Source of the DNA: Verrucomicrobiota bacterium | GTDB lineage: Bacteria; Verrucomicrobiota; Verrucomicrobiia; Limisphaerales; UBA9464 | DNA: 51,464 bases | Direction: 5' to 3' | NCBI GenBank assembly: GCA_008933025.1 | Contig: WBXI01000006.1 | Span: 1-51,464, forward strand | Shown: positions 46,402 to 51,464 of the stretch, in pieces | Numbering within the stretch: the stretch's first letter is position 1 | Layout: each line of letters opens with the position of its first letter | The notes under the pieces: generated by a model | What the model saw: the letters and a program-made list of their open reading frames with translations, nothing else | Told to the model about the DNA's origin: nothing | The model's database searches: none | Translations under genes and position numbers: made by a program

Positions 46402-47205
46402 TCAGCGGCGGACCGTGGTGTTCTCGGACCACCAGATGATGTCGACCACGGAGTCTCCCGCCGGGACGTTGAGGCTCAGGCTGCCATTGTAGGTGGGCTT
46501 CGCCTTGATCTTGGAACCGATCCACTTGTGGATCTCCGAATGCCCGTCGGCAAAGGAAAGCCCGCACGCGCCGTTGTGGTAGCTGGCCGGGAAATCGATG
46601 ATCTGCGCGGACTTGGCGCCCTGCTCGGCCATCGCCACGGCGCACGCGGCGTCGTTGATGCTGTCGGGATGCTCGTCGACGAACACCCAGGTCTTGGACG
46701 GGTTCGCGATGTCGCTGTCCTTGGCAAACGTCCGGTACGGCGGCACGGGCAACCAACCGCCGAAGTCGAACGCCTGGCTCATCGAAATGCTGCGGATGCG
46801 CGGCGTGTACTTCACCTTCGGCAACTTGGCGACCGCCGCCTTGTCCGCCGGGCACTTGTAGATCGCGGTCGAGCGTCCACCGTACTTGAAGAGCGGACCA
46901 TTGGTGATGTAGGCGACATTGGTGTTCGCCGGACTCCCGAAATCCAGGCCTCCCTCCACCCATACGGGCCGACCGTTCATGGAGAGCGACGCCACCAGAT
47001 TGCCGGAGTAATCGTCGGAATAGAGGCGCCACGCCAGCATCAGTTGCCGGCCATTGCTCATGCACAACACGCCGTCGGCCTTGGTCTTCGCCTTGCCGAG
47101 GGCCGGCAGCAGCATGCCGGCGAGGATCGCGATGATGGCGATCACCACCAGCAACTCGATCAAAGTAAAACCGCGGGATCTCGTGCGAATAGAGTGGGTC
47201 TTCAT
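46402..47205 (-). CDS. Prepilin-like (GspG/type IV pseudopilin) exported protein
   Basis: A 267-residue paralogue of the gene at 45645: [34 protein letters not shown] leader, a central variable region, then SFADGHSEIHKW near the C terminus. The two are convergent with only 13 bases between their stops and have different mature sequences, so they are probably distinct minor pilins. The start at 47205 gives MKTHSIRTRSRG, a standard short leader. Confidence 0.9.
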   Translation of the reverse strand: MKTHSIRTRSRGFTLIELLVVIAIIAILAGMLLPALGKAKTKADGVLCMSNGRQLMLAWRLYSDDYSGNLVASLSMNGRPVWVEGGLDFGSPANTNVAYITNGPLFKYGGRSTAIYKCPADKAAVAKLPKVKYTPRIRSISMSQAFDFGGWLPVPPYRTFAKDSDIANPSKTWVFVDEHPDSINDAACAVAMAEQGAKSAQIIDFPASYHNGACGLSFADGHSEIHKWIGSKIKAKPTYNGSLSLNVPAGDSVVDIIWWSENTTVRR

Positions 47206-47291
47206 GACGTGCCGAAAATAACCGCCAGTGGCGGAGCGGCAAATTGCCACGCACGGAAGAAAAAGTGCCAGCAAGAAGATGGGACCGTGGT

Positions 47292-47377
47292 TGGTGCCGG
47301 CGGAGGGACTTGAACCCCCACTCCCTTGCGGGAACAAGATTTTGAGTCTAGCGCGTCTGCCATTTCGCCACGCCGGC
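47292..47377 (-). tRNA. tRNA-Leu (anticodon CAA)
   Basis: An 86-nt class II tRNA on the minus strand. The 5' acceptor GCCGGCG pairs with CGCCGGC. The D-arm includes GCGAAATGGCAGACGC, the anticodon loop CTCAAAA gives CAA, a long variable arm TTCCCGCAAGGGA confirms the class, and the T-loop is GGTTCAAGTCC. The A discriminator and CCA end are encoded (47295-47292), so no CCA addition is needed. One non-pairing position in the anticodon stem (U-U) is the only weak spot. Confidence 0.95.
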
Positions 47378-47497
47378 AACGGTCGGTGCGTGCAACGCCC
47401 CGTTCAAATGCCAGTCCACGGACCCCGTTGCAAACGAAACTTTCCGCGCATTCGCCAACCGACCATCGGATGCACCCCGCGAACCGCGGCGCCCGGC

Positions 47498-49291
47498 CTA
47501 CAACTCGGTCGTCGCCACGCGGCGCAAGCCGATGCGGAGCGGCACCCAACCCGACAGCACGCTCAGCAACACGAACACGGCCCAGCCGACCATGGGTTTC
47601 ACCGGGCCCGTTTCCTCGCCGCGCCAACCCCACGGCGACCCCATGGCGAGCGCGATCACCGACGCCAGGATATAGAAAAAACTCAGCACCAGGCAGAACG
47701 TGCCGCCGAACCCGCTCACGATCTTGCTCGGGTTGGTTTCCCGGAAATTCGGATGGATGGCACCCAGACCCACCGCGATCGCGTTCAGGGTGAAGGTCAT
47801 CACCGTCACCGCGACGCCGAAATAGAGTTGCCGCTGCCATTCGAGACCGAGCAGATGGCCCGACATCAACGTCAACCCCAGCGTCAGGCAAAGCGACGTC
47901 GCCCCCGCCAACCAAAACTTCAGCAGCACCACCCGCACCAATCCCAGCGGGGCCAGTCCCACCAGCCACACGCGGCGTCCTTCCAGCGAGAACTGCGGGA
48001 ACACGAACCGGGTGGTGATGGTGGCCACGTTCAACGCGCAGGCGGCGAGGTTCAGATACGAAACCAGACCGATCCAGAACGCCGAGTCCAGTTGCCGCGT
48101 GAAATGCCGCAGGTTGAGGATGTAGACCGCCAGCAGGCCGAAGAGCAGCACCGTCTGCCCCCACTGCGTCGTGTCCCGCCAGAACACCCGGAGATCCTTG
48201 GCCACCAAGGCGCGGACGTCCGTGGCCAATCCCGCCCACCGCAGCACCCGGTCCAGACGGTCGACCGGACCGAAATGCGCCGCGGCCCCGCAGGATTCGC
48301 CGGGGCCGGCAGGGGCCAGCCACAGGCGGCGGATTTCCGCGGCGGTGGAGAGGTTCCGGGCCTCGAGCCGCTGCCACCAACCCCAGCGCGAGAATGCCGA
48401 GGCGCGGCTTTGCACCGTGTTGGCGGCGCCGTAGAAGGGCCCGCCCAACCCGATCAACGCCAACCGCCCGAGGAACAACACGTGGCTCAGCAACACCAGC
48501 GCGTAGAAGCCGGCCGCCTTCACCGCGCCTTCCGCGAGGTTCAGCACGCACGCGCTCAGCCAATAGCTCGGCAACAGCGGCGACTGCGCGAAACCGGTGT
48601 TCACCAGCAGGCGATCGATGACCGACTGCACCCGCGCCTCGAGCACCTCGTCCGAGGCGGGCTCGGGCCGGAGATGGAACGCCAGCAAGGCCAGCACCAC
48701 CGCGACCCCCGTGACCGCGGCGATCTGGAACGCGCGGCGGTCCAGCCACCGCGCCACGAAGATGGCCAGCGCGGCGCCACCGATGCCCGGAAGGACCACG
48801 AACAACAACACCAATCCCAGCGTCGCGGGGTAGAAATGCCACGGCACGCGGTTCAGTTGCCCGTAGGCCGCCAGCAACGGCGCGATCAGGAACAGGAACG
48901 CCCACGAGGCCAGCAGCGTGCTCTCGATGCACTTCCACTGGAACACCGCCGAGATCGGCACCGGCGCGGTGATCAGGAATGCCGTCTCCCGGTTCCGGAA
49001 AAAGTTGGTGTAGCAGATCACCAGGTTCGAGAGCAGCAGCAGGCCGAACAGGAACGCGAACAGCAGGAACAACAACCGCTCCACCAGCAGCGAACCCAGT
49101 CCCGGGAAACGCCCGATGAACGCGAGTCCCAGCCGGAACAACAGGAACGCGAACGCCAGGTAGCCCACCAGAAATCCCCCGATCACCGCCACCAGCAGCC
49201 TCGACTGCTGGCGCAACCCCAGCACCCGGCGCCATGCCGACAGCGCGTTGACGCGCACCAGCAATCCCAGCGGCGATTCCGTCGCGTTCAT
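47498..49291 (-). CDS. ABC-2-type exporter permease-like membrane protein
   Basis: A 597-residue protein with about 12 hydrophobic segments and a large cytoplasmic portion. It starts just inside the membrane with LVRVNALSAWRRVLGLRQQSR, includes YTNFFRNRETAFLITAPVPISAVF (a typical ABC-2 coupling region) and ends with paired helices. Its 5' end overlaps the ATPase stop by 4 bases (49288-49291), so it is the membrane partner of that ATPase in an export ABC transporter. The substrate is unknown. Confidence 0.82.
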   Translation of the reverse strand: MNATESPLGLLVRVNALSAWRRVLGLRQQSRLLVAVIGGFLVGYLAFAFLLFRLGLAFIGRFPGLGSLLVERLLFLLFAFLFGLLLLSNLVICYTNFFRNRETAFLITAPVPISAVFQWKCIESTLLASWAFLFLIAPLLAAYGQLNRVPWHFYPATLGLVLLFVVLPGIGGAALAIFVARWLDRRAFQIAAVTGVAVVLALLAFHLRPEPASDEVLEARVQSVIDRLLVNTGFAQSPLLPSYWLSACVLNLAEGAVKAAGFYALVLLSHVLFLGRLALIGLGGPFYGAANTVQSRASAFSRWGWWQRLEARNLSTAAEIRRLWLAPAGPGESCGAAAHFGPVDRLDRVLRWAGLATDVRALVAKDLRVFWRDTTQWGQTVLLFGLLAVYILNLRHFTRQLDSAFWIGLVSYLNLAACALNVATITTRFVFPQFSLEGRRVWLVGLAPLGLVRVVLLKFWLAGATSLCLTLGLTLMSGHLLGLEWQRQLYFGVAVTVMTFTLNAIAVGLGAIHPNFRETNPSKIVSGFGGTFCLVLSFFYILASVIALAMGSPWGWRGEETGPVKPMVGWAVFVLLSVLSGWVPLRIGLRRVATTEL

Positions 49292-50037
49292 CCGACGGTT
49301 TCCGGCACGGTCTCCTGTTCGCCCTCGGTGATGGCCAGGAACGCCCGTTCGAGCGCCCCGTCCGTTCCCGCCCGCGCGTGCAGTTCCGCCGCCGTCCCCA
49401 CCGCCACCAGTTTCCCGCGGTGGATGATCCCGACGCGATCGGCCAGTTCCTGGGCGACCGAGGTCTGGTGCGTGCTCAGGAACACCGTCATCCCGCGCCG
49501 TGCCCGCTCGCGCAGCGTGTCCTTGACCACCCGCGCGTGGTGCGGATCCAGGCCCACCATCGGCTCGTCGATGACAAACACTTCCGGGTCATGCAACAGC
49601 GCGCTCGCGATCGCCACCCGCTGCCGCGTCCCGTGGCTCAGCGACTCGATCGGTTTGTGGAGCCACGGCTCGAGGTTGAACCGCGGCACGAGATCCGACG
49701 CCACTTCCTCGATGCGCCGGTCGGGCATCCGGAACAACTGCCCGGTGAACCGCAGGAATTCCCACGGGGTGAGTTTGTCGTAGAGGAACGGGAAATCGGG
49801 GACGTAGGCGAGGCGGGCCCGCGCCTCGAGCGGTTGGGCCTGGATGTCGTATCCGGCCACGCGGGCCGCCCCGCGATCCGGCCGGATCAGGCCGACCATC
49901 AGCTTGATGGTGGTGGTCTTGCCGGCGGCGTTCGGGCCCAGAACGCAGAAAAACTCCCCTTTCGGGACTGTCAACGTGATGCCGTCCACGGCTTTCACGT
50001 CCCCGAAATGCTTGGCCAAGTCCTCCAACTCGATCAT
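49288..50037 (-). CDS. ABC transporter ATP-binding protein
   Basis: A 249-residue ATPase. Walker A GPNAAGKTT (34-42), signature LSHGTRQR, Walker B VFVIDEPMVGLDP and H-loop STHQ are complete. The domain is the drug/antibiotic-exporter type (CcmA-like). The ATG at 50037 is used, and it overlaps the permease start by 4 bases. The pair forms one exporter. There is 55 bases between its start and the end of the upstream glycosyltransferase. Confidence 0.94.
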   Translation of the reverse strand: MIELEDLAKHFGDVKAVDGITLTVPKGEFFCVLGPNAAGKTTTIKLMVGLIRPDRGAARVAGYDIQAQPLEARARLAYVPDFPFLYDKLTPWEFLRFTGQLFRMPDRRIEEVASDLVPRFNLEPWLHKPIESLSHGTRQRVAIASALLHDPEVFVIDEPMVGLDPHHARVVKDTLRERARRGMTVFLSTHQTSVAQELADRVGIIHRGKLVAVGTAAELHARAGTDGALERAFLAITEGEQETVPETVG

Positions 50038-50092
50038 CGGCGGGCAGAACTTGGGGCCGTTCGCCACAGCATGCCAGCCTGAGTTTGGCGGT

Positions 50093-51259
50093 TCAAGCCG
50101 CGGCGATCGCCGCCGCCATCGCCTCGATCTCGGCCCGGGCCACCGCCCGGTGGTCTTTGCCCATCGCGAACGCACGCCCACGCACGCCCTGTTCCCGGCA
50201 CGCCTCGGGATGGTCCAGCCACCACCCGATCCGTTCCGCACACCGCGCGGAATCCCCGGCCGGCACCCCGTCGATCTGTCCCGGAAACACGTGGTCCAGG
50301 ATCGGCAGGTGCATCGCCACCACCGGCAGCCCAAACGCGAGGAACTCGTGGACCGACAGCCCCCACCCTTCCTCCCGCGACAGGCTGAGCCCCACCCGCG
50401 ATGCCGCCACCAACCGGTTCTTCTCCGCTTCCGATACCGCCCCCGCGAGCACCACGCCCGATCCGATGCCGGCCTCCGCGATCCGTCGTTCCAGTTCGCC
50501 GCGATGCGGTCCCTCGCCGATCACCAGCAACCGCGCGTCGGGCCGTTTCTCGCGTACCTGGCGCCAGACCTCGGGCGCGTCGAGGATGCCCTTGTGCTCG
50601 TGCAAGCGCCCCAACAGGACCGCGTCGAATTCCTTCGGGCAACGCGTGGCGTCCGGAATGGCGTCCGCGTCCACGCCGTACCCGGTGCACCGGATTTCCC
50701 GCGGTGCCAGTCCGAGGTCCACCTCCAACCGGTTGTAGTCCGCGGCGACGGGCGGCGTGCTGCAAAGGATCAACTTCGCATGGCGGTTCAACAAGCGGAC
50801 CGCCAACCGTTCGGTGACGACGAAAAGCCGGTCGATGATCCCGCCGCGACGGTCCTGCGCGTACACCATGTGATGCACCTTCACCGCGAGCACGGCCCTG
50901 TTTTTGCGGGCCAACCGCCACGCCGGGTACACCTCGAAAAGGAACGGCGCGCAGGCGAAATAAACATCGTAGCCCGCCGCGTCCCGCGCGTAGTGGAACG
51001 ACAACGATCGCCATGCGTACGCCGGGAGGCACAAGAGATTCTGGATCCGGTTCCGCGGCGCCGGCACAAGGTCGTCGCTGCTCACCAACCGCGAGTGCGG
51101 AAAGGTCTCACGCCACAATGGCATCGCGGCCCGCGCCACCACGAAGTCGACCGAATGCCCCGCCGCGATCCAATGCGGCACCACGCCGGCAAAATACCGG
51201 ATCACCCCGGAAACCGACCGGGGCTCCATCGCGGTGTTGTAGAGGATCAGGATCCGCAT
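50093..51259 (-). CDS. GT4-type glycosyltransferase
   Basis: A 388-residue GT-B transferase. It starts RILILYNTAMEPRSVSGVIRYFAG, has FDAVLLGRLHEHKGILDAPEVWRQV at the hinge and VGLSLSREEGWGLSVHEFLAFGLPVVAMHLPI in the donor domain. It is probably involved in surface glycan or exported polymer synthesis together with the downstream exporter, since the genes run in the same direction and are close. Confidence 0.87.
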   Translation of the reverse strand: MRILILYNTAMEPRSVSGVIRYFAGVVPHWIAAGHSVDFVVARAAMPLWRETFPHSRLVSSDDLVPAPRNRIQNLLCLPAYAWRSLSFHYARDAAGYDVYFACAPFLFEVYPAWRLARKNRAVLAVKVHHMVYAQDRRGGIIDRLFVVTERLAVRLLNRHAKLILCSTPPVAADYNRLEVDLGLAPREIRCTGYGVDADAIPDATRCPKEFDAVLLGRLHEHKGILDAPEVWRQVREKRPDARLLVIGEGPHRGELERRIAEAGIGSGVVLAGAVSEAEKNRLVAASRVGLSLSREEGWGLSVHEFLAFGLPVVAMHLPILDHVFPGQIDGVPAGDSARCAERIGWWLDHPEACREQGVRGRAFAMGKDHRAVARAEIEAMAAAIAAA

Positions 51260-51332
51260 CGAAGGCTCCGGAACGACCGGCGCGGCCGGGGTGTTTCACG
51301 GGTCCACCGGCCATGGGGCCCGCCGTTGGATG

Positions 51333-51464
51333 CTAGCGCTTGGCCGGGTCCGCCGCCGCCTCGTCGATGAGCCCGCGCAGGGTCCGGTGCAACAGGAACG
51401 CCGTGTCCGGCCCCACCGAGTTCACCTCGCCGTACGGCGGACCCTTCGCCCCGAACAGATAGGG
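51333..51464 (-). CDS. 3' end of an unidentified gene, truncated by the window
   Basis: The last 43 codons of a minus-strand gene: the frame runs from the window edge to a TAG at 51333-51335, reading YLFGAKGPPYGEVNSVG and then LLHRTLRGLIDEAAADPAKR. There are too few residues for a family call. It is 73 bases upstream of the glycosyltransferase start and may be in its operon. Confidence 0.6.
   Translation of the reverse strand, partial: PYLFGAKGPPYGEVNSVGPDTAFLLHRTLRGLIDEAAADPAKR

Noticed and set aside
47202-47379. Coding frames through the tRNA-Leu gene
   Set aside because: The segment folds as a complete class II tRNA with encoded CCA, which explains it better than any protein.

Overview
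This is a GC-rich, gene-dense bacterial chromosome segment, most likely from a member of Verrucomicrobiota. The lineage call is an inference from gene content: two prepilin-like proteins with the [18 protein letters not shown] leader and a C-terminal DGH motif, a PEP-CTERM protein, a very large ThuA/LamG/propeller protein, many secreted proteins, and an imuA-imuB-dnaE2 mutasome. Genes lie on both strands, mostly in short operons with ATGA-type overlaps. I see no insertion sequences, phage genes, CRISPR arrays or rRNA.

Layout: (1) 1-2.9 kb: the end of a membrane protein, a strong terminator, and citramalate synthase. (2) 8.3-2.95 kb, minus strand: a compact seven-gene unit of response regulator, histidine kinase, DUF3570 outer-membrane protein, TlpA thioredoxin, DUF4266 lipoprotein, DsbD alpha-like domain and Ig-like secreted protein. 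Almost every junction is overlapped, so it looks like one two-component-controlled envelope redox module. (3) 8.6-12.8 kb: a small membrane protein, then a peptidoglycan-recycling pair of dipeptide epimerase and a lipoprotein that appears to fuse an AmiE-like serine hydrolase to a NamZ-like (DUF1343) exo-muramidase. (4) 12.9-18.1 kb: AraC regulator, GNAT acetyltransferase, lactate permease, and a monoheme cytochrome-porin fusion resembling Cyc2 behind a 500-base structured leader. (5) 23.8-18.35 kb: imuA-imuB-dnaE2 translesion mutasome with an inverted repeat upstream. (6) 24-31.2 kb: a secreted protein, an exported Hcp-like protein, an HI0933-type flavoprotein, then an NtrB/NtrC-type pair overlapping a PMT/GT39-like membrane protein. 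(7) 31.2-37 kb: two glycosyltransferases, a PEP-CTERM protein, a DUF481 beta-barrel, ispF, a small conserved protein, and a methyltransferase with a signal peptide. (8) 37-47.4 kb: the 1489-residue ThuA protein, tilS, polX, a TPR protein, two convergent pseudopilins and tRNA-Leu(CAA). (9) 47.5-51.5 kb: ABC exporter permease and ATPase, a glycosyltransferase, and the end of one more gene.

The most novel-looking parts are the two-component/DUF3570/TlpA/DUF4266/DsbD-alpha operon, the Cyc2-like cytochrome-porin and its leader, the AmiE-NamZ-like fusion next to the epimerase, and the secreted Hcp-like protein. All functions come from reading the translations and recalling families. No database search was run.
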